A DNA stretch of 38,412 nucleotides, taken from positions 1 to 38,412 of the IMG/VR virus record IMGVR_UViG_3300021957_000113; one strand, 5' to 3'. The translations under genes were made by a program, and so were the position numbers. Origin of the DNA: a virus. This document shows positions 16,129 through 25,157 of this stretch, piece after piece. Each line of letters begins with the position of its first letter. Position 1 is the stretch's first letter. The notes beneath the pieces were generated by a model. The model saw nothing but the letters and a program-made list of their open reading frames with translations. It searched no databases and was not told the origin of the DNA.

Positions 16129-19100
16129 ATGACTATTATAGAAAAACAATATGGGTATATCGTGGATCTTCTTTCTGCAGGAGAGATAGAAGGCTTAGTA
16201 GGTGGACTATCCGGTATATATCTTAATCAAACTTCTTTACTCTCCAATAGTAAATACACCTCGCTCAAAGGATCCTCTGGAAAGTGCTCTGTCTCAGGCA
16301 CTTCTGTTACAGACGCTAACGGATTATTTGCTAATATAGATTTTTCCGATGGGGACAGATATCTACAGATACTAAATGCTGGGCCTTCAGACACTTTAAC
16401 AAATAGTATGAAACCAGGTTTTAGTTATATAACTTTTTCCTCTGCCTCTACTCTTGACGATAAGTACTTCCTAAACTTTACAGGCACAGAAGAAACGGAT
16501 ATTACAGACTGGTGTAAGTATATTATTAGAATAGCCGGAGCGGGGCAAGACGGCTCTGAGTATGCAGGTATACTTGTAAGTCGTGTAGGAACAGATCAAG
16601 CCGTAATATATCCCCCTATTAATACTGCTATTAGCTCTGGAGCAGCCGTTAAAATAGACGCACTAGTTAAGATCGATAGCACCAGCATAACAGATAACAC
16701 TTGTACTCTTGTAGAGCCAGTAACCACTAACGCTAATCAAACCCCTTGTAGACTTTCAGCCGCCGTGCAGTATGCCTCTTCTTCTACCCCTACAATGACC
16801 TATGATCAGACATATGGATTTGTCAAAAATGGGACCAGGTATCAACTACCTATAAGTAGTTTTTCCGGTAGAGGTATAGGTGCTCCTTCCGCTTCTGTTA
16901 TTATAGGAAATGGATCAGAACTTTTTAGGTCAAACGCGGCAGGGGGCAGCGCTGGACCCGTCGTTGTACAAGGCAACTCACTTAATTTCTCACAGTTTAC
17001 TTTAGAGGAGATAGACGCAGTTAGAGTCGCTGTTGAGTTCCCTGGAGGTCTTAGACATAATGGTAGAGAGGGAGAGGCAAGAACTGCTTATGCTGAATTT
17101 CAAATAGTCTTGGAATATACTGCTGATACCGGCGGTTCTCCTGTGACTAAAAAAACTCTTATATATGGTAAAGATTATGGCGGTGCTGACTTTGTTTCAA
17201 CTGTTCCTGCATGGCCTGCTGGTGGTAGCAAGTCCGCAGATAGCACTCAAATTAACTACGCTAACAATGTGTATGGAAACGGAGGATCAAGAAGATCTTC
17301 GGGAGTTGTCCAGAAAAAAGGAGCTAACAGTCCTTTTATAAAAGAGTTTACTATAAACTTAGATAAATACAAGCCTTTTGTTGATTGGAATATACAGATA
17401 CGCAGGCTGAGTCCTGAAGCTTTGGGGGAGTATTGCCCTGATGATAATACTTTTATTGCTGTAGCTAAAGTTAAAAATGTTCAAGCTTACATATATGATA
17501 AATTTAACTACCCTTTAACTGCTTATGGTGCAGTAAGTTTTTCTGCTGAAGATTTCGATAGCCCTCCGTCCAGAGCCTATCATCTAAGAGGTAAAAAAAT
17601 TGCTGTACCTTCTAATTACTTTCCTAGGGATGAGATAGGTAGTGCTAACGCTCAATATACTCGTGTTAAGGGTACCGGCTTAGATGCTGCTGTTTATCAA
17701 ACATGGGACGGCTCTTTTAGAGGAGACGAAACCCTTAGTAGAGATGATATAAACTTCCCTAAAGTTTATTGTAATAATCCTGCGTGGGTATATTACGACA
17801 TTCTAACTAATAGAGATTACGGTTTAGGGGACTTTATCAGCCCTAATGAAATTGATAAATATGCTCTATACCAAATAGCCAGATATTGTGATGAACTCGT
17901 AGACAATGGAAAAGGAGGTCAAGAGCCTAGATTTGCCTGTAATACTTATTTAACTAAACGCACAGAAGCATATAAAGTACTTAAAGACTTGGCTAGTGTT
18001 TTTAGGGGCATGTCTTATTGGATAGATGGACAAATTACACCTATTCAAGATAGACCAAAAGAGCCCGTATATACTTTTAGTTCTGCCAATGTATCTGAGG
18101 GCATTTTTGACTATACGTACACAGGTAGCAAGTCTAGAGTTAATCAGGTGAACGTTAGCTGGAATAACCCTCAAGAATTTTATAAAAGAACTATCTTAAC
18201 TGTAGAAGAAACAGGAGAGATTGCTAAGCAAGGCAAAATAGTTAGTAAAGATATTGTAGCTTTTGGTGCAACTTCTGAGTCACAGGCTAGAAGAGTTGCA
18301 AAGTGGCAAATGGCCACACTATTAAACGAAACTGAAGTAGTAAGCTTTACTACTTCTATCAATGGGGCTTTTTTACTGCCCGGCGATATTATTAATATAC
18401 AAGATAAAGATGACATAGGAATTGAGTCTAGTGGAAGAACAGCACCAAGTTCAACAACTAATGTTATTAATTTGGACCGAAGCATATCTTATCCAGGCGG
18501 TGACCCCGCGAACTGTATATTATACTTAATTTACCCAGAACCAGGTATTTTTCTAGCACAGGATTCTGTTACTTTAAATAGCCAGGCTTACACTAGAGGG
18601 GCGCTTCTGTTGGAGGACAATGCTGGTAATCCTATTTCAACTCTTGAAGACTCAGTAAATTTAGTTGACGGAGCAGGTAACCCAGTCATAACAACTTACT
18701 CCAAAAATACAAGAGTTGAGGTAAAAGATATAAATGGTCCTCTGAGCGCCTCTAACCAAGTTACAGTAATTGGAGCTTTCAGTTCCGTTCCCAATATTGA
18801 TGTTATATGGGCTGTAGGTAGAAAGCAAGATACAACTACACAGGAAATTAAAGAGTATAGAATAATAAGTATCGAAGAAGATGATAATAAGTACTCTATA
18901 GTAGCTTCTAATTATTATCCTACAAAATTTGACGAGATAGACGTAGACCCTCCTGTATACACTACTGACTACATTCCTATTTCAGGAAGACTAGACGATG
19001 TTCCTTCTCCGACAAACATATCTATAGAGATGTTCCCAGAAGCTAGAAATGCCGAATTTGGAAGTGCGACGGGTCAAAAAGTAGAAGTTTCTTGGACTAG

Positions 19101-21834
19101 TCCTATAGAAAGTTTTACGGACAGCACTGGGGTTACTACACAGATACCCTATAGGTTCTTATCTATGTATGAGATCCAACACGACTTCCAAGAGGCGTCA
19201 GGACTTAGCGACTTTAAAACAGAAAAAGTTTCTGGGGCTTCTAATTCTTTGTCGATATCAGGGGTTTCTGAAGGTATCTATACTGTAAGAGCTAGAACTA
19301 TAAATGACATAGGAGTAAAATCTCCTTGGACTATCGTAAGAAGATTCGTATCCTTAAGCGCCGCGGGCAATAGAAGAATTAATTCCATAGCCGTTGGCGG
19401 AGTTCTTTCAGGGGATAGTTTTTCTACTAGTTCTATAGATCCTGGTGACTCTATAGTTAGACTAGCCGGAAACGCCTATACTTTCTCTACTCCAGCAGGG
19501 ACGAGTTTCTCGTTCCCAGACACTGCCGGAACGGAAGCTACCCAAGAAGATTTTAGTGGTTTGGGTCTTGATGAAGAAGCTTATTTGTATTTTGACTCAT
19601 CTGGTGCGGACGAAGTTACTCCTCACCCTTGGAAAGCTATTCAAATTTATACTGATAGTGTTGTAAGGGGAACTAATAATATATTATTAAATAGATCCTA
19701 TATAGTCCCTCTAGGGTACACGAATAATGGGTTAGTAGCTACTTCCGGTTCTGTTTCTACTGTAGAAGGAAGTTTTATAGCTACAGGGGTTGGCACCGTA
19801 TTTACCTCTGAGTTTAAAATAGGAGATTTAATAAAAATTTCGTCTGACCCAAGTGCAGGCACTGAAGTACAAACCTCAGAATACCGTACTATTGTATCTA
19901 TTGAAAGTGATACTCAACTACAAGTCAATACTGCCTTTTTGAGGACTCAAACGGGTGTATTTGCTTTCTCTCAAGAGTTTAAGCCAGATATTGAAGAAGA
20001 TGCTATTATAGGAAAAGTCAATGCCTCTAGTACCTCCCCTAAGACTTATACTTTACAACTGTATATAAACGGGAAGGGCCCTGCTGGAGACAAAGGACAA
20101 AATGTAGGCATCATAGCTACGGATTATTCTATTGTGTATAATGGCGAAGGACTGAGCCCGCAGTACACCGCGAGTTCGGCAGACTCCTCATCTATAGAAG
20201 TAGAGACCCGGTCTAGTACTATATTGGCTCCGGAGTACAACTATAAGCTAAATGGAGTTGATGTGACTACTCCTGCCTATACTACTAATCCCTTTTATCT
20301 ATATCCGGTACCGACTACTTGGAGCCAGGGAGGGGATGTTGTTGAAGTGAATGTTAGAAATATAGGGGAGACTAATATCATCTTAACAGACTCTCTGGCT
20401 ATTATTAGAGTCAAGCAAGGTTCGGGCAATATAGGAGCTATTATAACAAATCCAGGCCAAACTATTAATACTGACTTTGGTGGTAGAGTTTTTGAAACCA
20501 ACTTCCCGAATGCTTCAGGAGAATGGGAATTATTCTTTAGTGGTGCCGACGTTACTAATTCAGGGGTTTACTCAGTTGTTGGGGGTACCTCAGCAGGTGG
20601 CCTAAGTACGAAGACACAAAACGGTTTGACGCTTAAAATAGACGAGTCAACTGGAGAGTACGACCTATTTCAGTTGAATCAACCCACTCTTCACAATATT
20701 TCAGCCACTGTAGCAGGGGCCTCTAGTACCTACTCAGTGACTCCTTCTTCTACTAGTATTAAGGAAGGGGATACAGTGAATTTCGCAGTCAGTGGTCCTA
20801 CTAGCGGTACAGTATATCTAGAGTGGTCCCACGTCACTACCAACGATGCTGATTTTAGTCCCACACCTCCAAATGGCAGTTCTAGAGAAACAATTGTACT
20901 AAATGGATCAGGGCAAGGCACTAGTGCTACTTATACGGCAGGAGTAGATTTTGAAAGTTCTAATGAAACTTTTTCCGTGAAAATTTATGACGCTGCTACA
21001 TTAGGAAGTGTTGTAGCTACTAGCCCTACAGTTACTGTAACCGGACAAACATATAACTTTACTATTAGTAGCAGTACTCCTGCAGAGGGCGATACTCTTA
21101 CTATACACCTAGAAACCAATAATACTAATGTTAATACTATGTACTTATCTTTTGATTCTCCCGTAGGAATTACTACAGCGGACTTCACAAACCCTAGTGT
21201 TGGCTCCGTAGCGCCAATTTCTGCTAGACAAGCTGTTACATTAGTGGGAGGCTCAGCTGACTACACTATTGATATAGTCTCTGATGGAGCGGATTCTGGA
21301 GAAAGTTTTGTTCCTGCTGTGTATGCGGCTTCAACAGGGGGTTCCCCTATACATGGCTTTGGTACTGTAGCAATAGCGGACACTTCGGCGCCTTCCGGCA
21401 CCGCCCAACTAAGTTTTACTAGTCTTCTATGGAGCACTCCTGCAGAGACTACCCCGAAAGCTGCAGGGGGTACTCTTAACTTTTTAAACTCAGGCTTGTG
21501 TTATGCGGGTACAGGTTTTAGTGGGTGTACTGCCCCTACAAATGTGGGCTCAGACGACTGGCTTCCTGTGGGGGATAGAGCACTTAATGTAGGGCTCGGC
21601 TATGAGATCTGGTGGGAGAAGGTTAGTGGTGACGTTGACCCTGCGGCCAATTGGTCAGAATCAACTTGGGCAACAATAACCACTACTAGAGCTATTTCGG
21701 CTTACACAGTACTTGGTACTGTCTATGAGCCTGAGTTTGAAACTTTTCAAGTTAGAATAAAAATCAGAAAGGTAGGCTCTGTCACAGACGATGTAAATGT
21801 AGTAGTAACGTTTACTTCAACAGTAGCAGCATAA
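16129..21834 (+). CDS. J: Tail tip/central fibre protein gpJ, enlarged
   Basis: A 1901-aa protein, against about 1130 for lambda gpJ. The N-terminus is canonical (YIVDLLSAGEIEGLVGGLSGIYLNQTSL), and the core holds GLRHNGREGEARTAYAEFQI, NPAWVYYDILTNRDYGLGDFI and IDGQITPIQDRP. An early insert interrupts the region after residue 40. A fibronectin-III-like domain follows near 955-1065 (KVEVSWTSPIE...). A short collagen-like bit (GKGPAGDKGQ) lies near 1313. Two Calx-beta-like domains (IKEGDTVNFAVSGPTSGTVYLEW; PAEGDTLTIHLETNN...TMYLSFD) cover about 1530-1780. In lambda the C-terminus of J binds the receptor. AAGGA precedes the ATG at good spacing. The distal part has no clear lambda counterpart. Confidence 0.9.
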   Translation: MTIIEKQYGYIVDLLSAGEIEGLVGGLSGIYLNQTSLLSNSKYTSLKGSSGKCSVSGTSVTDANGLFANIDFSDGDRYLQILNAGPSDTLTNSMKPGFSYITFSSASTLDDKYFLNFTGTEETDITDWCKYIIRIAGAGQDGSEYAGILVSRVGTDQAVIYPPINTAISSGAAVKIDALVKIDSTSITDNTCTLVEPVTTNANQTPCRLSAAVQYASSSTPTMTYDQTYGFVKNGTRYQLPISSFSGRGIGAPSASVIIGNGSELFRSNAAGGSAGPVVVQGNSLNFSQFTLEEIDAVRVAVEFPGGLRHNGREGEARTAYAEFQIVLEYTADTGGSPVTKKTLIYGKDYGGADFVSTVPAWPAGGSKSADSTQINYANNVYGNGGSRRSSGVVQKKGANSPFIKEFTINLDKYKPFVDWNIQIRRLSPEALGEYCPDDNTFIAVAKVKNVQAYIYDKFNYPLTAYGAVSFSAEDFDSPPSRAYHLRGKKIAVPSNYFPRDEIGSANAQYTRVKGTGLDAAVYQTWDGSFRGDETLSRDDINFPKVYCNNPAWVYYDILTNRDYGLGDFISPNEIDKYALYQIARYCDELVDNGKGGQEPRFACNTYLTKRTEAYKVLKDLASVFRGMSYWIDGQITPIQDRPKEPVYTFSSANVSEGIFDYTYTGSKSRVNQVNVSWNNPQEFYKRTILTVEETGEIAKQGKIVSKDIVAFGATSESQARRVAKWQMATLLNETEVVSFTTSINGAFLLPGDIINIQDKDDIGIESSGRTAPSSTTNVINLDRSISYPGGDPANCILYLIYPEPGIFLAQDSVTLNSQAYTRGALLLEDNAGNPISTLEDSVNLVDGAGNPVITTYSKNTRVEVKDINGPLSASNQVTVIGAFSSVPNIDVIWAVGRKQDTTTQEIKEYRIISIEEDDNKYSIVASNYYPTKFDEIDVDPPVYTTDYIPISGRLDDVPSPTNISIEMFPEARNAEFGSATGQKVEVSWTSPIESFTDSTGVTTQIPYRFLSMYEIQHDFQEASGLSDFKTEKVSGASNSLSISGVSEGIYTVRARTINDIGVKSPWTIVRRFVSLSAAGNRRINSIAVGGVLSGDSFSTSSIDPGDSIVRLAGNAYTFSTPAGTSFSFPDTAGTEATQEDFSGLGLDEEAYLYFDSSGADEVTPHPWKAIQIYTDSVVRGTNNILLNRSYIVPLGYTNNGLVATSGSVSTVEGSFIATGVGTVFTSEFKIGDLIKISSDPSAGTEVQTSEYRTIVSIESDTQLQVNTAFLRTQTGVFAFSQEFKPDIEEDAIIGKVNASSTSPKTYTLQLYINGKGPAGDKGQNVGIIATDYSIVYNGEGLSPQYTASSADSSSIEVETRSSTILAPEYNYKLNGVDVTTPAYTTNPFYLYPVPTTWSQGGDVVEVNVRNIGETNIILTDSLAIIRVKQGSGNIGAIITNPGQTINTDFGGRVFETNFPNASGEWELFFSGADVTNSGVYSVVGGTSAGGLSTKTQNGLTLKIDESTGEYDLFQLNQPTLHNISATVAGASSTYSVTPSSTSIKEGDTVNFAVSGPTSGTVYLEWSHVTTNDADFSPTPPNGSSRETIVLNGSGQGTSATYTAGVDFESSNETFSVKIYDAATLGSVVATSPTVTVTGQTYNFTISSSTPAEGDTLTIHLETNNTNVNTMYLSFDSPVGITTADFTNPSVGSVAPISARQAVTLVGGSADYTIDIVSDGADSGESFVPAVYAASTGGSPIHGFGTVAIADTSAPSGTAQLSFTSLLWSTPAETTPKAAGGTLNFLNSGLCYAGTGFSGCTAPTNVGSDDWLPVGDRALNVGLGYEIWWEKVSGDVDPAANWSESTWATITTTRAISAYTVLGTVYEPEFETFQVRIKIRKVGSVTDDVNVVVTFTSTVAA

Positions 21835-21845
21835 AGGAAAAAAAT

Positions 21846-23561
21846 ATGACAACAGTAAATAAAAATGTAGAAGCTTCAGATAGGATAGACATATTAGTCA
21901 CTGCGGGGTCTGGTAGTACTGTGACTCCTGGAGCCACAACCAACTGCAGTATAACTCCAAATGTTTCCAGGCCTAGTCCTTTTACTTACTCTATAGCGGG
22001 TTTTAGTGGGTCTTCATACACGGCTAGCTTCACAGACGAAGCTGCAGGAGCACTGGATATTACAGGCTCTGTATCTCCTTCTTCTGCTTGGGCTTCTGAT
22101 AAAGAACAGTTTACAATGAGAGGTGTATATGGAAGTAAAAGTATAGACCTAAAGTACTCAGCAATTAAATCCAAAGATGGTCAACTAGGTGGGGACGGGT
22201 CAGATGGTATTATAGGAGGTTCAGTAAACCTAGTGTTTTACAGAGGGCCAAGTAACCCCGGTGCACCTATCAGTACTACAGCCATTCCAGACGATACTGG
22301 TTTATCCCCCGCTGGAGTTCTATGGGCCGATGATCCTCCCGCCACTGGAGGAATTTTATGGGTAAGTAGGGGTAATTTAACTCCACCTAGTGCCGATTGG
22401 ACCTGGGGAGTACCCTATCAAGCAGACGGAGAAGTCTTTGCGGAAGTAACAATCTACCGAAAAGGTAGTAATACGTTAAATGTAAACGACGGCACGTGGG
22501 ATTTTACTACTAACTCATTGACCCTAGCTGACTGGTCCACTACGTTACCTTCTGTTACTGGGAATGGTGATATTATTTATGCCTCTGTAGGTTTATTTGC
22601 CGGTAGACCCACAGATACTGCAGTAAGTCCAGAGTCGCCTGGATGGACTATTCCTGTTAAATATGCTGAAAGAGTTGATGGAGATGAAGGTTTAAAGAGT
22701 CTTACTGGTCTAGTATACTTAACTACCCCAAGTGCTGGCAGTCCAGGCACGCCTACAGCTACTAATTATGTTTTTAGCACTGTATCTTTCTCAAGCTTAA
22801 CGGCTAATTGGAGCTTAGAGAGACCCACTATAACCGCAGGTAATGCTAATAACTATTGGGAGTCTACATTCAATGCCAAGGAAAATACCTCCGCTAGTGA
22901 TGTAAGTTCCGGAGCCAATTTAACCTTTTCTATTCCGGTTAGAGTGCAAAACGGCTTTGGAGACTCTGTTACCGAAAGTGTTACAGATATTAATGCTGCC
23001 GCTACCAAATGGACGGGTGTAGACCTTGTCACTTTTTCACAAGACTCCACGAATGATCCTCACCCAAGATCTAGTACCGAGTACAAATATACTTATAACG
23101 CAACTACGGGAAATTTAGAATACGCAGTGGGCGCTTCCAATACAGATAAAGCCTGGACTACTACGACACATACTTTTCTAGCCGGTAGCACGGAGGTGGC
23201 GAGGATAAAAATCAGGCACATAGCAGAACCCTTTGAGTTTTCAGGAATCCAACAAACCTCGAAAGTAAAAAGTATATATTACGAGTTTGAAGTAATAGGC
23301 ACTCCAGGAGCAACTTACTCTACAGAAAGCAACTATACAATAACTTTTGCTACCACCAGCTTTACACAGTCTTGGGTAGGGGGAGGAAGTCCTGTTGCAA
23401 ATGGATATGATCAAATTCAAAACTATGATAACGTTGCAGATTCAGGATACCTTGTATCTATAGCACACACACCATCAAATGCACTTAAAACTATGTTTGT
23501 ATCCTTTTCGGGTATTGCAGATAGTATCATAATAATAGACGGGAGTTCAGGAGGAAAATAA
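21846..23561 (+). CDS. Fibre-like protein downstream of gpJ
   Basis: A 571-aa Ser/Thr/Gly-rich beta protein with no catalytic motif that I recognise. It has a Gly-rich hinge (SKDGQLGGDGSDG near 115) followed by LVFYRGPSNPGAPIS. Modules of the kind found in the distal parts of siphophage central fibres come next (VSRGNLTPPSADWTWGVP; LTGLVYLTTPSAGSPGTP). A strong AAAGGA lies before the ATG, 11 bases after the gpJ stop. The placement suggests a separate polypeptide attached to the end of gpJ, perhaps derived from a longer J by splitting (inference). The stop overlaps the next start by one base. Confidence 0.65.
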   Translation: MTTVNKNVEASDRIDILVTAGSGSTVTPGATTNCSITPNVSRPSPFTYSIAGFSGSSYTASFTDEAAGALDITGSVSPSSAWASDKEQFTMRGVYGSKSIDLKYSAIKSKDGQLGGDGSDGIIGGSVNLVFYRGPSNPGAPISTTAIPDDTGLSPAGVLWADDPPATGGILWVSRGNLTPPSADWTWGVPYQADGEVFAEVTIYRKGSNTLNVNDGTWDFTTNSLTLADWSTTLPSVTGNGDIIYASVGLFAGRPTDTAVSPESPGWTIPVKYAERVDGDEGLKSLTGLVYLTTPSAGSPGTPTATNYVFSTVSFSSLTANWSLERPTITAGNANNYWESTFNAKENTSASDVSSGANLTFSIPVRVQNGFGDSVTESVTDINAAATKWTGVDLVTFSQDSTNDPHPRSSTEYKYTYNATTGNLEYAVGASNTDKAWTTTTHTFLAGSTEVARIKIRHIAEPFEFSGIQQTSKVKSIYYEFEVIGTPGATYSTESNYTITFATTSFTQSWVGGGSPVANGYDQIQNYDNVADSGYLVSIAHTPSNALKTMFVSFSGIADSIIIIDGSSGGK

Positions 23562-24208
23562 TGAAAATATTAAATTCAAATAGCGGCTGTTACCTAACCG
23601 AAGTAAAAGAAACTTTTTCAGATGCGGAAACCTTAAACAGTATTTTTAAAGATTATTTATTCCCCAGGAATTTAAACTCTTGCTTGTCTATGTGTAGTAT
23701 ATCAGAGCAAACTCTAAATGATGCTAGAATAGTACTTAGTCCTCCCCCTAGAATTAGCTCTGGGGTGTTCTTCTTGTGTAATTCTTCTGACGAAAAAGTG
23801 GGGGCAATTAATTTTACGTTTAGCGATCATGGAAGTACTAATACTACTTACTTAACTAAAGTTAAAGCGGTAATTAAAGGGACTGAAAGAGGGAGGGGGT
23901 ACTTTACAGAGATGTTTTTTCTTATCTCTTGGTTTTCAAATCAGTTCCTACAGTGCGACAAGGCTCAAGTAGGGGTAGTAGACTCTGCACCTCAAGTAGC
24001 AAAAAAATTAGACGAAAGAGCTATAACTAATTACGAAACTACCGATACTTCTAGTAACAATATCGCTCCCTATGACTCCGTAGTACAAAAAAGCATTAAT
24101 ATTACTGATTATGCGGGATCTTTTTCTGAAGCAGATTGGGCTCCTTTCTCTTTAACAGTAGGGGGTACACCTGTACCTATTCCTACTAAGGGTGTAGCAG
24201 GATTCTAA
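23561..24208 (+). CDS. GNAT-like acetyltransferase-fold protein
   Basis: A 215-aa protein. The middle has the order of a GNAT fold: a strand VGAINFTF, then VKAVIKGTERGRGYFTEMFFLI, in which R110-G-R-G-Y-F resembles the acetyl-CoA pyrophosphate loop (Q/RxxGxG/A). A later strand KAQVGVVDS and helix APQVAKKLDERAITNY sit where the GNAT N..A..LY.K.GF motif would. The last 60 residues look like a separate beta tail (FSLTVGGTPVPIPTKGVAGF). The substrate is unknown; modification of a tail protein or self-attachment to the fibre are both conceivable. GGAGG precedes the ATG. It is the last gene before the only clear internal promoter. Confidence 0.45.
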   Translation: MKILNSNSGCYLTEVKETFSDAETLNSIFKDYLFPRNLNSCLSMCSISEQTLNDARIVLSPPPRISSGVFFLCNSSDEKVGAINFTFSDHGSTNTTYLTKVKAVIKGTERGRGYFTEMFFLISWFSNQFLQCDKAQVGVVDSAPQVAKKLDERAITNYETTDTSSNNIAPYDSVVQKSINITDYAGSFSEADWAPFSLTVGGTPVPIPTKGVAGF

Positions 24209-24254
24209 CTATTAAGGCTCTAAAAATAAAAATTAAGCAGCCAAAAAATAATTC

Positions 24255-24283
24255 TTGACATTAATCTATTAGGTTGTTATAAT
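24255..24283 (+). promoter_or_regulatory. Consensus sigma70 promoter
   Basis: TTGACA at 24255-24260, exactly 17 bp of spacer, then TATAAT at 24278-24283. Both hexamers match consensus at every base. The promoter lies in the 131-bp gap between 24208 and 24340, the longest non-coding stretch in the window. Expected initiation is near 24290, which leaves a leader of about 50 nt before the 24340 start. The upstream A/T-rich DNA (24220-24250) could act as an UP element (inference). Confidence 0.85.
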
Positions 24284-24339
24284 TTTCATATTCTTAAAGT
24301 TTCGTTCCAGAAACAAGTCTTATCCGGAAACAAATTTCT

Positions 24340-24708
24340 ATGTCATATACAGCACGAGACCTATCTAACTTAGTTCGGGGGGACGACTGGACAATTAAGC
24401 TTGTAGTCAAAAGTTCAGGCACAGCTTTGAACATTACAGGGTATACATATTGGTTTACTTTGAAAAGTAATGTTGATGATGTAGACCCAGGAGATTTACA
24501 GGTTTCTGTTACTCCCGATGTTTCTACTAGCCCTACGGAGGCTTCGCAAGGCATAATCTATATTAGAGCTAGCAAGACCCTTACCAACACTTTAACTCCA
24601 GGAACTTTTAACTATGATGTTCAACAGGTTGATGGGGCGGGCAATGTTCAGACTCTTTTAATTGGAAAAGTAAAGGTAGTAAAAGACATCACCCGTAGTA
24701 TAGCATAA
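24340..24708 (+). CDS. Small BppU/Ig-like virion protein
   Basis: A 122-aa all-beta protein. The pattern RGDDWTIKLVVKSSGTALNITGYTYWFTLKS...GIIYIRASKTLTNTLTPGTFNYDVQQVDGAGNVQTLLIGKVKVV is the form seen in the N-terminal domain of phage receptor-binding/baseplate proteins such as BppU and many small tail-associated proteins. It is the first gene after the sigma70 promoter. Only a weak GGAAAC precedes the start. Role: likely an adaptor or decoration protein for the appendages encoded downstream (inference). Confidence 0.55.
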   Translation: MSYTARDLSNLVRGDDWTIKLVVKSSGTALNITGYTYWFTLKSNVDDVDPGDLQVSVTPDVSTSPTEASQGIIYIRASKTLTNTLTPGTFNYDVQQVDGAGNVQTLLIGKVKVVKDITRSIA

Positions 24709-25157
24709 TGACAGGCATTGTTTTTTATTATGAAGACTCTGATACAGACGTTTGGTCTGGTAAGAAGAACGATGCTTGGAATTACTCTCTAGTAGCTTCC
24801 GGCGGCTTTACAGATGTTATAATTATTAATTTATCTGAGTCTACCCCCGAAGGTATTAATAGAGCTTTTTCCCGCACTGTAGTAACGAGCCTTACGGCAG
24901 CTACGGACTTGATGACTGGCTCAATTGCTCAGATTGTTTGTCCTTGGGATTACCCTGACGACTCTAAAACAAGTGTTTGGGATTATAACCATACCGCAGA
25001 CTGGTACATCTTTGGTCCTGCGGGGGGATGGCATACTACACAAATTCCTGGTTCCACTAAAGTTTACATTCCGCAAGCGGGTTCTGGGGCTTTACATTCT
25101 ATTCATGCAGCGACGACTATACTTGCACACAGGTATAAAGTACTACAGGGGTTATAA
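24708..25157 (+). CDS. Small protein with SPOUT/TrmL-like motifs, probably catalytically inactive
   Basis: A 149-aa protein, the length of single-domain SPOUT methyltransferases such as TrmL. It starts with a strand (GIVFYYEDSD). A helix/strand pair (AWNYSLVASGGFTDVIIINLSES) takes the place of the TrmL NTGNIIR..A.TGF....I.P region. D98-WYIFGPAGGW108 resembles motif 2 (LMFGPE..GL), and VYIPQAGSGALHSIHAATTILAHR (119-142) resembles motif 3 (IRIPM....SMNLSNAVSVVVYE). The motif-1 arginine and the motif-2 glutamate are not evident, so activity is doubtful. The start is coupled to the previous gene (TAATG). Alternatively it is an unrelated small structural protein; structure prediction would decide. 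Confidence 0.45.
   Translation: MTGIVFYYEDSDTDVWSGKKNDAWNYSLVASGGFTDVIIINLSESTPEGINRAFSRTVVTSLTAATDLMTGSIAQIVCPWDYPDDSKTSVWDYNHTADWYIFGPAGGWHTTQIPGSTKVYIPQAGSGALHSIHAATTILAHRYKVLQGL

Noticed and set aside
20710-24208. Diversity-generating retroelement acting on the fibre C-termini
   Set aside because: No reverse transcriptase gene and no template/variable repeat pair with adenine-specific changes is visible; the only near-identical repeats are the two 125-bp units elsewhere.
24299-24314. GTTTC...GAAAC hairpin in the leader after the sigma70 promoter
   Set aside because: A 5-bp AT-leaning stem with a six-base loop is too weak to claim a riboswitch or attenuator.
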